Of a DNA stretch of 64,000 bases, positions 1-13,985 are shown in pieces. Both the position numbers and the translations under genes were made by a program. The notes under the pieces were generated by a model. It searched no databases. It was not told where the DNA came from and was given only the letters and a program-made list of their open reading frames with translations. Source of the DNA: Heliocidaris erythrogramma (lineage: Eukaryota > Echinodermata > Echinoidea > Camarodonta > Echinometridae); assembly GCA_025617745.1 (NCBI GenBank), contig CM046856.1:45561049-45625048 (forward strand), given 5' to 3'. Every line of letters begins with the position of its first letter. The stretch's first letter is position 1.

Positions 1-720
1 AACATTGAAAAAACAATGGTGCCCATGTCTGGGCACCCATTCATTTTACACGCAGTTCGGGAGTTTTGACGTGAAAGACAACATTTTGAGGATTGTGAAT
101 AAAATGTCTGAAATAAGACCTTTTTTTCATTATTTCGACTCGTTTATTTGCATGAATACCTATCCCTATGATAAAGATGAAAAGTTTGTGTTCGCTGCGT
201 GTTTTGTTTTATTAGAATCGCGCAGTTACGCGTGTGCGCAGACATGGGCACTGCGCAGACTTGGGCACTCTAGCCATACCCCAAATATTCAGTATCCGTC
301 TTGGCAATTCTAGTGGTGGATCAGACAATTTTTTTCACTGAAGACCGGTAGAAATATGCTACCCATGATGTTTCATAGACAAAGAGCCTTTTTCGTCATT
401 AGCATTAAAACAATATGTTTGATGTAATAAAAAGAAAATCATTTATTTTCCAACCATCGCCCTCTATAGTTTCTACAGATAAGCTAAATAAATAATTAAA
501 AAAAACCCTGTAATAAAATTTCTATCTGTGCCCCATTCTTGATAACTAAGATTCAGTCATTTTTCCGACCGACCGGGAAGGCGTGTTATAATAAGGGATT
601 GATATGAATCGTCGTGAACAGTAGCCGAAAGGGGTTGGCGTTCCATTGCTAATCTAGAAGATTATCGAGATTAGCTATAGGCGTGTCAAGTAACACATCA
701 CACACCACTGTCTGAGTGCT
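1..720. other. AT-rich non-coding
   Basis: I see no supported gene. Short frames here lack recognisable domains. Confidence 0.6.
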
Positions 721-724
721 TCAC

Positions 725-751
725 ATTATTTGAGAGAAAGAGACAGAGAAA

Positions 752-794
<43 letters not shown>

Positions 795-838
795 TAACAC
801 ATTGCAAACCACTGTCTGGGAGAAAGAAAAGAATAGCA

Positions 839-869
<31 letters not shown>

Positions 870-1232
870 CAGCGAGAGACAGAGAAGCGGTAGAGACAAA
901 GTACCACATGGATCATTGTTCGTGTTTGAACCTACTGAAGAGAGAGAGAGAGAGAGAAAGAGATATTGGCAGTACAGACAAATATATATGTCGATAGTAT
1001 GAAAGTTATAAAAAGACCCCACCTACCCCCCCCCCCAAAAAAAAAAAGAGTGAAGAAAAAAGACAGAGAGAAAAATAAAAGTACACAAATTACTAAGATA
1101 GAGAGAGAGAGAAAAAAAGGACACGAATACAGACAAAAGAGTTGGGAGACAGAGAGAGAGACAGAGAGACACAGAGAGAGAGAGAGAGAGACAGACAGAG
1201 ACAGACAGAAAGTCAGAGAGGGTGAGAGAGAG
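725..1232. repeat. (GA)n microsatellite cluster
   Basis: GAGA tracts at 731-795, 840-895, 940-962 and 1098-1230, broken by unique sequence. Apparent ORFs of alternating Arg/Glu or Ser/Leu here are microsatellite artefacts. Confidence 0.9.
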
Positions 1233-1239
1233 GGTCGAA

Positions 1240-2400
1240 CCTTATTTTTTTATTTGACTTTGAAGACAAAGTTCAAGTGAAACCCTTTCCCCAAAGCAAA
1301 AATGCAGCCATGCAATGGACTGCTTCTATAATGTATACAAATTTATGCACATATATTCTCTGAGCACCTAGTGACGAGCTATTTCATGACATGCTTTTTA
1401 TAAATGAGCCTCAATGTTTGAAAGGTATGCATAAAATTTGCATACATTTCCGAAGTAGTCTATTGAAAAGTTTTAAAGTAGGTATTCAAAGAAAATCACA
1501 AATATGGCAATTTAATGTATCACTAGAAACTGGGAAGCTTACAGATGCAATCGTATAAGTTTTATGTCAACTGCGTATCTGATGATTATAAAAACAACAC
1601 AAATAAAAGCTCTTCTCAGCATCTGGAATATCGAGGATTCGCCAGAAATATAGCGATGTTTTGATGTCGTCACACTCGGGATCGATCCTGCTTAAGCAGA
1701 CGACGTCCTATAATGAATGAACGTAATTGCAATGCAATTATTTATCAAATTATAAAGATTTGGTGTGTTTAAACATGACTTATTTCACACCATTATAAAG
1801 GGAAAGTGAAACTGATTTTGATAGCTAAAACCGTTTGATTGTAAATACACAGGAGAAGGGTCAATGATCAATGAAATAAACCCCTCTTTCAAATTGAAAA
1901 GCCCTCCGAATAATAGCAGGATGTATTCGTCCCTCTTGAAACGCCGAACATGCCCGGTGCAAGCAGCTGAAAATACAATGGCGTCTATTTTCTTTACAAG
2001 TGACTATTCCTTTATTTTGTTACGCTGCATTTTCATCAAAATAATACCATACACGAAGTTAAGAGTGAGGCAACAGACTAACATTAAGACTGACGCTAGT
2101 GAAAGAAGAAGAAATAAGTGAAGAGGAGATGACAAAATAGGCACTGAAAATGTGTAAGATGTTATGGACATCGTCTGCTTAGACAGGAATGGTCATGGTG
2201 TGTCGTCACAATATCTCAGCTGCGTTCGAGGAGCTGTTCAGCTGCTATATCGGGGGCTGTATTTTACCGTTTTATAATTGATAATAATCATTACTTCAAT
2301 GTTTCCAAGCGTTGAATTTGGATAACCTTGTTTAATTTATGCCATCTATGCAATAATCAGTATTAAGCCAATATTTAAAATCATTAAAGTTTACTTTAAT
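1240..2400. other. AT-rich non-coding
   Basis: Nothing recognisable; an 85-codon frame at 1864-2121 has no known motif. Confidence 0.6.
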
Positions 2401-2402
2401 TC

Positions 2403-3070
2403 TCACAACAGAGAACGAGACATGCAATGATGGACGATTCCGTGCAATGTGTCCCGTATGACATAATACGGTATGTTTTTAATCCATGGGTGTCGATCCG
2501 TGTTCATGATTGGGGGGGGGGGGGGGGGGGGGGGGGGAGGTTTTTTTTCTAAAAAATCTGTCTTTAAAACTTGCATTTCAGAGCATCCCAAAATGAAAAG
2601 AAGGAATGCACGGATCGACGCCAATGGACGGAACCCCTTGACGCAAGCGAACGAATTTTCTTCGATATTTTAGCACTGAAATTATGGCATTTTAAAAATT
2701 TCCCTACTTCTAATCATTAAAGAATGTGATGGTATTTCAAGATCAAACACAATGAGTTTGGATAATTATTAATTTAAAGTTAATGCATCATAATTCTTAT
2801 TTATTTTGGAAGGATATATATCCCCCCCCCCCCCCCCCCCCCCGAAATTGACACCCATGCTTTAATCCATTTATTTCTCAAAAAAAATCCTGATGTAACT
2901 ATTGAATAATCGCAAGTACACCAACAGAATCACAAGTCAATGGTCATCATCAAGACATTTCCTCTTTTTTTTTGGGACAAAATAAACGGATGAAAATCAT
3001 TAGTCGTACGGGACACATTGCGCGGAAACGCCCATCACTGCATGCAAAATGGTTGGATATATTCAATGCA
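2403..3070. repeat. Large imperfect palindrome with poly-G and poly-C arms
   Basis: The left arm (about 2420-2540) and right arm (about 2822-3050, reverse complement) share GCAATGTGTCCCGTA and AATCCATGGGTGTC. The left arm carries about 24 consecutive G at 2513-2537; the right arm carries about 21 consecutive C at 2823-2843. It resembles a fold-back transposon; no target duplication was identified. Confidence 0.65.
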
Positions 3071-4528
3071 AAGTTAGATTCGAAAACGAAGTTTGGGGGA
3101 GGAATGTGAATGACACCACCCATTGCGTCGAAAATCATCAAAATAAATCAACTGTTCACGACGAACTTCGACATGAATATCGTTTTATGCCATGAATTAC
3201 TTCTAAAAAGGCCCATTAACATCCAAGTTCTAGAAGGACACAGGGTCATCGAGTAGTGGAATTTTCTTATCACTTCTCCACTGAATCAAATAGGTTTACA
3301 ACCAGGTAAATTCGGGTTAAAATACACGACGATCAATAACTTAGGCGGATGCCGCATAAAGAACGCAATAATTTCAAGTTAATATCATTATTATTGGTGT
3401 GGCGTATTTGGACAGTCTTTTGAGTCAACTTCTCCTGACCTTTCTTCATCTTCTTTAACGCAGTAGAACACACAGCTGTTGGAATGTGGGAAACACGTGA
3501 TTATTTCGTGTTTATATCTATTTAGACCTAGGTGTGTCGCTGCATGCAAAATTGGGCAAGTCATTGTTGTTGCTGTTGTTTTATTTCCTCTTTGTAATCA
3601 ATGGTTCAGTGACGTATAGAGCCAGATTTTTTTTTTCAGGGGGAGGGGCACACGAAAGGGGACCGCCTTCTGCGTGAGGGGGTAGGAGGCACCGGATTGT
3701 ATTATTTTTTTAGGTGGTTAAATTCTTATTGAGGAGGCAAAGCGACCTAGCAGGGAAATGTCTGGACCGAGGAAAAATAAATATTTGAACATGATAATCG
3801 AAGTCATAAAGCGCTTACACGTTGTTACTCAGCGTTACATTATCATTTTCTTCATTTTTTGGGGTCACTTTTTCAAATATGTTAGTGTGAAACCCCTTCG
3901 GGTTAACGGAAATTCGCAGGTGCATTGCCCCTGGTCCCCTTCTGCTACGCCGCTTTACTGACTGTAATTTTTACAGTTATGCAATTATAGAGTTATTCAT
4001 TTGAAACCAATTTTCTTATGTAGATGAAAGTACTTCCTAATTGTCTTCTGATATTAAGTTCACATATAATGTGTTTATCTCAATTTTATTTGTTGTCATT
4101 TTTGGAAGTAAGAAGAATGATGTTCGTGCCTCGGCCAATGCTACCTTTACAAAAGGAAATTATTATCGTTTGAACATCCGTTGATAGGCTAAATTAGAAT
4201 ATTTGCCAACTTTATTTTCATTGCCCCCTATAGAAAGTGTGAATGAAAATGGCTTATGAGTGATGATAATTTGAAAGGCGGGAAATAGTGGATAGAGTTG
4301 GCATAGGCGACGCAGGAAAAACGTTAATTATGAGCGGTATATAGACACACACACGCGTAACACTGTTTAATTTTCGTCTCTCCTATAAATATCCCTGCTA
4401 TATGGGTGCTCCCTCCCCTGCTCCACACTTCCCGTGTCAGAAGCCATGTGTACTGACCGTCTTAGCACCTTCCGTGCCAATCCTGAAACCCCTTCCTCCC
4501 CCCTCTACTCCCGACACCGGTGTGGTGG

Positions 4529-4757
4529 GGCGGATCCAGGATTTTGAAAAAGGTCGGGGGGCACAATTTCGAAATAAAATTCTGACAAGTTTCCCCCAAA
4601 AAATTATCACGTTTTCATGCGCCTTAATTTTTGATCGAAAATTTGAAAGGGTATCATTTTTTCGGCTTGTGTACTTGAGGTATGCCACTTGAGTTTTACA
4701 AAAGGGAAGGGGGAAGAGCACGGGCCGGTTATGACCCCCTAAATTCGCCATTGCCGG
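4529..4757. repeat. Related C/G-rich repeat
   Basis: Starts GGCGGATCCAGG and ends TAAATTCGCCATTGCCGG, diverged from the 31147 element. Confidence 0.55.
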
Positions 4758-5829
4758 TGAGTCTCTTCGGTATACTTCCAACAACATAATCAATTGATAC
4801 ATATAATTGGGTAAAAAAATTAACTTACAATGAGATTAATGAGCATGAGGTGTATCAGATGACAGTGAAATGATTGTGTAGCTTTATTTCAAAATAAACG
4901 TGTACATTGGCAAAGCTAATAACAACAGACAATTTTCTCCTCGAGTAAATGGAAATTAACAAGAGATGACGAAAAAATAAAAGCTGGAAAGATTGATTGA
5001 AAAGTTTACAGTGACGGTTTGAGAATAAAGAAATGCGGAATAATTATAGTATAATAATAATTAAAAGAGCAATAACTGATTTATAAAGCGCCTTACCAGT
5101 TTACAAGCAACTGACCAAAGCGTTTACCTAAGATAAGATAACGGTTTCAAAAGTCAAGCGGGGAATTTCTCCCACTGCTTTCGTGCATAATCACCATATG
5201 TCTAAACCTCGCAAATGTAAAATATTTTGTCTATTATACATTGTTTCGAACAATAAACAAAAATTCCTATCTCACGTTTGTTCGGGAATCCTGTCCCCGT
5301 ATTATTTACTCCAAATGATGAAACGATAAGAGACGAACACGCACTTGGTCATAAACGCAACGCGTGAAAAAAAGAAAAGGCCGTGTGCAAAATGTGTAAA
5401 TATGCGTTACCATAGAGACGTCTTTCGTCGTACACATTTATTGTTTCTTGATAATTTCTGAACATCAGTACTCGTAAATTTCGAAAGACCACCTTTATTC
5501 AGACTTGCCTTGACGGAATGAAAGTGCGTGGTAGTTTATTCTGGAACTCACAACTCTGTAAAAATGTGTCGCTCAATCTACTCTTTCAAAAGAAAATCGG
5601 AAAAAAGGAAATATTGAATTCATATCCCTGAATTAGCAGCATAAGTATTGAAAACTATATTGTGTAAACTTTGATCATTGCTTGATACCGCCACTACAAA
5701 TTTGTAACGGTATTTCATGACATCCTTTCAGAGGATAAGCCGTTAGTTTTAATACCGTCAATTATCATGATAGTCGTATGGCGTGTTGCGAAACAAAATG
5801 TATACTATCGACGGCCTAATTCAAGCTTT

Positions 5830-6135
5830 TGCTTTCTTTGGCTGAAGTCGTGTGAATAATTATTTTTCATTGATCTTGAATAACACAGCTATAATTATAT
5901 TGTGCCTGTTTATACAGTCTCTCTGGATTTTTTTTAGTGCCTCTAGCATTACTTTTTTCTGTTCTCTACGTTCTTATTATTTATCGAATTGTTCGTATAT
6001 TTATGTAGGTTTATTTTATGCCATCAATGTTTGACTTTATTAATGTTATGTCTTGTTTATACTTTTTAACGTAGTTTTTATACAATGTATGATGTAATAA
6101 ATGTGAAATAAATGTTGCTTGAATTGAACTGAATG
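5830..6135 (+). mobile_element. Possible retroposon 3' end
   Basis: AT-rich sequence ends in two AATAAA signals and a TTGAATTGAACTGAATG tail, as at LINE 3' ends. There is no protein evidence. Confidence 0.35.
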
Positions 6136-8159
6136 ATAAGTATTAAATATAATGATATGGATTTTCAGCCGATGCTATTATTAAAGTTTTCCTATTTAGG
6201 CCTACGATGGAACCAAAGAAATATAACTAAGATTTCCGTAATGGAACTAAACGAAAATAAACAAATAAAGTAGCCCATATACAACACAGGGTTAGACTCA
6301 TAGAAAGTGAGTTTATTTCTTCAATTTATTGAACTGTCTTATTCTGGGCATGACTGTTTTGTTTTACCGATGATTTTTACGTCACAAGATTATGTAGGAC
6401 TTATTCGTAATCAACACGAATACGGCTTCACTGTTTACGTCAGAGATGAAAATCAAAAATGTTATCTTTTCCAGTATTGAAATATTGACTGTGATATTGT
6501 AATGTGTTTGAATACTGTTCTCTCTCCCTCTCTCTCTCTGTTTCTGTCCCTTTCTTTCATTTTCCCCTCTTTCGATGTCTCTCCCTCTCTATCATTCGAA
6601 ATCAAATGACATATCTCGGAGATGAACTATTGAACTTTGTGCCAGATCGATTTATTGTCCTTGTGTAGTGGGAGAACTTGTGTCGATATTAATTATGTAA
6701 TTAAACAGAGTTATCAAATTATTATCAAATTTCAAAATGTGATGATAACACTAGAATGGCATGTAGCCAAGACCGACGCAAACCGACCAGACATGCTAGC
6801 CACTCTGACCATGATGACTGCGTCCATATACCATCACCAATTTGGATAATACTGATATCATAGTAATATACTTTGTACTATTCCTTGTAATATTTACAGA
6901 TACTATACTACATACTAGTAATATTCTGATAATTAAAGCTGGGTAAAGTCATGTTTAACAAGGGGGAAATCTTAGAAATCGGTCTAACTTAGCTTTAGAC
7001 CGAGTTAGCTGAAACCAATAATGTTAGTAGAATTTTAAGGGCATGATGTTTCGCTCTTCATACGATATGGGATCTCAAGCCGCGTTTCTTGGCTCAACGA
7101 GCTGGGATCTCACGCCGTATGGGCAGCAAATGTTATCTCATCTCGCTGTTCAAGCATGCAAAAATATTTTGCATGCTTAGAAACGTTACGTGATATCTTT
7201 CACCGTATGGACACTGAAATCCATAACGACCAATGAAAATTAAAACTGGTATGGACGCAACCTATGTCAAAGAATATGGTATAGACATGATGGAGTTACA
7301 GTTTTGTATAGGGTTCAGTAAGCAAATGTATTGAATTGTGGGTTACGTGAACCCAATAAGGTGAATGGTGGAATATATTTTCATCATTGTAGCATTGAAA
7401 TGATGGATGAGGATATAGGAGGGACAAAGAAATCGTCTACTTTTTCATCCTGCACGTCCATTCCTGTGCACGTCGCACACGCTTCGTATCGATGTTTATG
7501 CCTTTTAAATAATTTGCAACTTATGTCAACGGTAATTAATGGCATGGCGTATAAAAATGAGAATGGTATAACGTGACCACAATAAACCGTTTTAAAACGG
7601 AGGTTTTGCTAAAGCAATGAAGCTAAAATAAGAAACTGCCTCGCTGCCCCAAAGGCGTACAAACGTCAGCAATCACTGTTGATGGAATATCATTTTGCCA
7701 AAACAAATGAAATAGAAGATGAAGACATTGCAATAAATGTTTAGACCAACTCGGCAAAACAGGTAACTTTCGTTCATAACCAGAGATGATATTAATTTTT
7801 CAGGAAGAAAGAAAGAAAGAAAATGAAGGATTTTACAAATTTTGAACAACGTCCACAAGAGACTAAGGAATGCAGCTTCGCTGGATATAAAGAGAAAGAT
7901 ATAGTAGTATTGAGATATATCGTAGACTGTCAGACCATAGTAATCGTGTAGTAAAAACGACCTACTTGTACGGTAGCCAATGTCTTAAACGCTGATTCAA
8001 ATCGGAAGTTTGGTAACCTGTAGTTACCGCTCCCCCGCTAATTGAATTAGAGGCAACTTCTTACTGACATGTCTTTGACTCGTGACACACAAGATGTGAC
8101 CAAGCAACTGAGGCCAGTTTTGATGTAGTGATTCCGTCATTAAATCGGCAACGTGAAAA

Positions 8160-8646
8160 AGTCACGGCAAAGCTGGAGGCGGCGCGCGCATCTCTCTCCC
8201 CGTGATTGTATCGTCTGCTAACACCCATCCCCTCCCCCTGCCTAGCGCGTCTGGCGGATTCGGGCCGTTGCAGTCATAGCCTTTGTATAGTAGGGGAGCA
8301 GGCTCGGCTACCTCGGCGAATAGAAAGCGGGGGCCCCTGTCATCGGTGAAAGACTCAAAACCGAGGTGTATTCAGTCGAGAGCCCACTTCGAAAGCCAAG
8401 CTGTGGACGACTAACACGCCGTCAGGTGGGAAGACTCCTACTCTCGCCACCATCACTCTTCCCCCTTTTCCCTTTGCTTCATTAAAAGAAAGAAAGATAG
8501 AGGTAGACATTGACGGAGTTGATAGATGCTCTGGCTGATTTTCGAAGTCCATATTCCTGTCTTTTCCCCTCAGTGAATATCTTCAGTGCCTTCTCAGATT
8601 CATCTCCTAGGATTCTTACGGGTGACACCATCCCACATTGATTCAG
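8160..8646 (+). promoter_or_regulatory. Candidate distal promoter / non-coding first exon
   Basis: A GC- and CpG-richer block in AT-rich surroundings ends in GATTCAG|GTAAGT, a near-consensus splice donor at 8646/8647. If joined to exon 2, an in-frame TGA eight codons before the junction would force translation to begin at ATG 20354, giving the 1122-residue form. A TATA-like TTGTATAG lies near 8285. It could also belong to an unrelated transcript. Confidence 0.35.
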
Positions 8647-8649
8647 GTA

Positions 8650-9654
8650 AGTTTCTTAACTTTTCTACTCAACTTGAAGATCGTCTAGGTAAAGCGTCGA
8701 AGTTTAAGATTCTTGATGAGTGAAATATCACGAGCATTATGATTGGCACAACGCCATATTTTTTTTTCTTTTTGTTGGTTGCTGAGCAAAATTGAATCTT
8801 GTCAGGAATGCATCTTCATCATTCTTTTGAAATGAAACCATTTACCCGGGGAAGACTTTTGACACTTACGGTTTTACTGCTAAATCTGCCATCCAGTCAT
8901 TATTTTACGATCAGATGAATTTGCATTTAGAAATATTTCATATCTTTAACAGATCTCTTTTGTATTGATAGGCATACTACAAGGAAACGGTAAGAAACTT
9001 ATAACAAATTACTGTATTTGGTTATAACTCGTGTGTTCATGACTATGAGCGCATGCGTGAAATTAGTTTTTCCAGAAGGAGGAATGATTTTTATTTAGTT
9101 TGTGGAATACAAAGTGTGAACTTGGACTCTTGTAGCTTTCAACAAATTAGTAGCAACGAAACCATTTCCCTTGGTTAAACTGTTCAGCATGATCACAACC
9201 GATTTGTGACTGCAAGATTGTCACCTCTAGGAGGTTTCACTTTTCTAACTTGGCAACTGTGTCTCGTCGAGGTGTGTGAGTCAGAGATGATTGTGTGATA
9301 AATTTGTAAGTGAAAAGCCAGACACTTCGCCTAGATTTCCCGGACAAATTAATGTTCATTTTAAATTATATATTTTGTATATGTATATGATATGTGGACC
9401 AATGCAAAACTAGTTTTACAGCATTCTTCTATATTCTTTCAGTTGTGTTTTATGAGTGTAGACCCACTTTTCAGCTCGGTAAACTTTGAAAATCACTCTA
9501 TCGAATCTGTTTGTTTGGAAGATGTGAAAGATGATTATACCTTATCGGTTAAATCGAATCGTACACCAAAAATTCTATTTGTCCTTTTGAAGAACAATAG
9601 TATAGTATCCTTTACGCTAAATTATCAAGAGATGTAATTATTTGAACTTTGTCC
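8650..9654. other. AT-rich non-coding
   Basis: It follows the candidate distal donor and may be intron; nothing recognisable. Confidence 0.55.
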
Positions 9655-10045
9655 GAGTGTGTTCATGGCATTGTGTCAATATCACTTCGACTGTGGTCTG
9701 GTCTGAAAATCTAATTTCTGTATATGTACCAACTCGCTGTCTGCGTTCTTATGGCAAAAATCTTATTGTGGCACAAAGAACGAAATCATCTCTTGGTGAC
9801 AGTGCCTTCATAGCTGCGGCGCCTAGTTTATGGAACAACTTACCTCCTAATATCCGTGTCATAGACACTTTGGACTCTTTAAAGTTAAAACAGTGAAATG
9901 TAATTCAACACGGATTTGTAGTATTCTTCAGTCCATTCTATTTCTACCTTCTTGCTTCTCTCATTTTCATCATGCGCCTCGGAATAGTTAACTAGATAGA
10001 TGGCGCAATATAAGTGCGTTGTATTATTATTATTATTATGATAAT
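9655..10045 (+). pseudogene. LINE 3' end with ORF2 C-terminal remnant
   Basis: The plus-strand frame reads YVPTRCLRSYGKNLIVAQRT, then GDSAFIAAAPSLWNNLPPNI, the conserved C-terminal pattern (LRS...AP-LWN-LP--I) of many non-LTR retrotransposons. A short untranslated tail ending in ATTATTATTATTATTATG follows, as at LINE 3' ends. Confidence 0.75.
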
Positions 10046-13000
10046 CCTGAGTATACTTAATCATAATTCAAATATTTCATGAAATACAAATTTGTGCTAC
10101 TCTCCTGATGCATTTCTGAAAATGTTTTCTTTTACTTTTATAAATTTCACCATACGTTTTAAAACAATTATCTTGCCCCATGCTGCGTGCATGTTCAATG
10201 CATAATACTTTTCTAGGTCATTTTGAAACGGTAATATTTTTAATTGCTCAGTTGATTGTAACATCCTTTTATTTCTCAAAAACGTTATTCATATGAAATC
10301 TCGGGAAAATGCCATTTCGTTTCAAAACAATATATTCTATCGTTTTACCATGATAACCAGGAATCTAACATCAGATTACAACGCTCTTGAAAGAGATGTC
10401 AAGTGAACTGCATATCTGGTTGATCATACGACTTGGTTAAATTGGTCAATAGTTTTGTTTAAGAGTTTTAGTAAACACTTTGCGTAAGACAACTCGGCTG
10501 AGAAAGGTCGTCGATTCGACAGTATTGCTTTCCAGAATGATGTCTTGTATTAATTATGTAAGGCGTAACCTTTTGCTACTGTTGTGCCACATGAGAGCAG
10601 GTCATCTATTGTATCATTCCATTTGATCTCAATATCTCAGTAAATTAGGTTGTACATGTAATTTAATATTAGTAGAAAGAAGTTAGTGTTAGTGTTTTGT
10701 TAGTGTGTATATAAATCTTGTGAAGTAGTTCATAGAAAAATTCAATCTCCTAAAAATCATTGATTCTTTTGCTTAACATGATTTAAAAGTTTAAACGATG
10801 TGTATCATTGCCAACATAGAAAGTCCTTAATTTCTGGTGATTATCAAACTGATGTACATCGATACGTACTGATTAGTGGGTCGGCGAAATTTGGATCCTG
10901 TCGCAGCTCGAGACGAAGTTGATCTATTTAATACGCAAGATTATGTAGACTGCCAAGAAGGCGCATCTGATCTTGTTGGTGATTGCCAAATCCAATTTAC
11001 AGATTGTTGTCAGAATAAGGATCACACCAATTGTCAGACTAATTTAGGAAAGGGACATTTAAATCAAATAATCTATGTATAACAGCCTATCCGAAGCACA
11101 ATTCTCTCAAATTACTATGTCATCATTATCGACATCTCCGTTTTTGCTGTGTTGCGATAATGTTCATAGGTCTGTAATAATGAAAATGAAATAAAATTTC
11201 TTACCTTATTGAATTAAGATTACAATGAATCTGATTTAAGTCCAGCGATATTCACATAAACCTCAAATAAGGCCTTTATCGTGTTTCTTGAACACACTGA
11301 TTTTGGTTCTATTCAGAGTGTTTACAAGAAAAGACTGCAGCCGTTTACTACTGTCGCTTTTCATGAAGTATCTTTTCTTTCACATGTTGAACGATGCGAA
11401 GATGTTGGTGACTTCAATCTGTGATCAAACGATTAAGCTGTCGATCCTCTTTGTTAAGATTGAGAACATGAGATACCAAATTATAGGACAGAATTATAAA
11501 GGCTAAATAAAAGTGAATTAATGATGTGCAAATTACATTGGTGATTGTACGTGGTCTAAAAAGAGCTTGATGGTTTGTATCAATAACACTTCTGTTAAGC
11601 TGATAACAATGCTGCATGAAATTTAAGGCGAGACTGACCTAACGTGCTTTTCAATTACTCGAAGGAAAAACTGTGACTGAAGTGAGACGCCGAAAACGGG
11701 TCGACGGTTTGCCATATACGGAAGTCGAACTACTGTCACTTCTATAATAGAATTAGAACACTGTAAAAGGCTAACAGTACATCATGTATTTCACACTGTT
11801 AATCACTCGTACTGAACTACACTTTTTGATTTATGACATTGGTGATGCCTAATCTTGTGTGTTGCTTTCCAGGACTTTAAGTTTAAATTATCTATTGTAA
11901 TATTGCAAACAATTTGGAGACACTTTGCAACTCTCAAATATACCGATCCCCTGAAAAAGTGAAGCTTTGATTAATTATTGCAACCATGGTTTGTGTCTAT
12001 TTTTAGCCCAAACTTGACTAGAGAATGACATAATCATATTGATGTTACTAGGCCTACAGATAAAACCCGCGTCGAGTTGCTCTTCACGATCACGTGACTT
12101 TAATTGACCTTACAATGTTAACAAGTGTCGACCAATGCAATGGTGTTGGCACAATTATTATTTTATTGGTGTATTTATCCCATTTATACTGTCTAAGCCC
12201 ATAAAGAACAAAACAATTACCAAATTCTCTAAATATGTGGGTTATGCAAAGTGTCATAAACTCAGAAAAGTCAGTCCAATATACCGATTGACCCTTATGA
12301 TTTTTACTAAGCCAGGCCGCCATTTTACCGGGCTTTTCATAATCTCGAGATCTGATTCCCTCGTGCTGGGCATGGCAGCACGTTCACTGGCTTGTGACTT
12401 GTCAAAAACAATTACTATTTGGCTTACTCTCTTTCTCCCATCTTCGTACCGGGCTAAATCCGTCCTCCGTCTTGAACGCATGCCAGCGGGAGCATGACAC
12501 CGAACTTGGGCCCATTTCCGAGCTTGGGACAAAGTTGCGACAACCGGGTCTAAATGTGGCGGCGTGACTAATGTGCGCGTTGATATGAAAAGCTTGGTTA
12601 ACCTCGCGCTCTCTCTCTCTCTCTCTCTCTCTGACTGAGATCTGAGCGAAACTGATCTAGTTTGTCTCAAGGGCGTGCTCCGTCTATCTCTTAAAAACAC
12701 TAATTTGGTTAATTTATCTTGGGAACATTCAGGTAGAGAAAATGGAAGCCGATGGGTTGAGCCGAAGTAATCTTTGCTTTAATCAGCGCCTTGTTATTTC
12801 GCCTAACTTTGTGGATGCATTTGGGGCCATATGATAAAACTTATCTCTTTAAATGGGAATAACTGCCCGTATACGTTCTGATCACTATGTAGATAAAAAG
12901 CTTGATGGAAGTATTTTATTTTGGAGTAATAATCACATCGTTCAATTTAAGGATGTAAAGATTTTTTTTTAATGTATAAAAATCACATATTCATTTCCCT

Positions 13001-13334
13001 TTTTTCTTTATAAAAACGCTACACTGTATAAATAATACTACAAACGAATAAAGAAAGAAATTTCGGGTGGATTTTTATTCAGGAGTCCCACTAAGTAAAT
13101 TATTGTCATGTCTGTCAAACAAAGTTCCGCCATTATCTTTGGGCCTTTAAAGTGCTTAAAGAAAAGTTAGCTTGATAAATTTCACCGATTGCCACTCTAT
13201 GCCTTATAGTTTTCTCTGGTGTAAAAATTAATAACACAATGCGCTAGTAATAAATAAGGTCGTGAATAGATATGGACGTTGTAAAATATGAGGTAATTGA
13301 GTTAGCAACGAATTCAGCTCGTGGTGAATAAGTG
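10046..13334. other. Non-coding; GC-richer island at 12300-12660
   Basis: I recognise no gene. The 12300-12660 island has open frames on both strands with no known domain and could be a promoter-like island or repeat. Confidence 0.5.
12610..12634. repeat. (TC)n microsatellite
   Basis: A short CT tract at the edge of a GC-richer block (12300-12660) in which I recognise no gene. Confidence 0.85.
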
Positions 13335-13985
13335 GGTAAACTGCCATTTCGTCCAATTTTCAGCTGGTCTAACATCATTTGGCCCAATACACATTTCGGC
13401 TAATCCCAGTTGGACTAATATCCACATGGTCTAATCATCAATTCGTCCAATTACCATTTCGTAAAATCATCATATCGTCTAATGACCAGTTGGTCTAATA
13501 ATCATTTCGTCCAATTTTTAGTCTCAGTTCGTTTGGTCTATTACTTATTTGGTCCAATAGCCATTTGGTCTGATACAAAAACAAATATGTTCTTAATACA
13601 AATTACTATGTGCCTAGGTTTTTGTTTTATTTGAAATGATATATGCCTATACGCTGAAAAATAGGCATATTAAATAATAATCTAATGATGATTAGACCAA
13701 ATGGTAACTGGGCCAATTGATAAAGGACCATATGGTAATTGGAACAAATGCCCCCCCCCCCCCCAAAAAAAAAAAAAAAAAAAAAAAGATTCTTAGACCA
13801 AATAGATTCTTAGACGAAATTGCAATTGGCCCTACTGGTTATTGGACGAAACGTTAATTGATTGGACGATATGTTGATTAGACCGAATGTAGCCTATATT
13901 GGACCAACTGATATTAGACCGAATGATGTTAGACCGTATGACGACTGGACCAAATGGCATTGGACCAATTGACAATAAACCAAGT
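13335..13985. repeat. Inverted array of ~20-bp degenerate units
   Basis: From 13340 to 13575 about a dozen units of the form CATTTGGTCYAATA follow in one orientation. From 13680 to 13985 the same unit recurs as its complement (ATTAGACCAAATGG). A poly-C/poly-A run (13751-13787) interrupts the second half. No coding frame spans it. Confidence 0.8.

Larger units (their letters stand above)
3075..8160. other. AT-rich non-coding with C-rich repeat pieces
   Basis: Besides the repeats listed, 3625-3960 holds G-rich sequence ending CTTCTGCTACGCCGCTTTAC, probably related to the GGCGGATCCAGG family. A (TC)n tract lies near 6521-6542. I see no gene. Confidence 0.55.

Noticed and set aside
730..1280. 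Arg/Glu-rich and Ser/Leu-rich ORFs on both strands
   Set aside because: They are translations of GA microsatellite; they open in several frames and have no domain.
12254..12700. 148-codon minus-strand ORF
   Set aside because: It contains a GA-microsatellite-coded RERERE run and no recognisable domain; the plus strand is also open.
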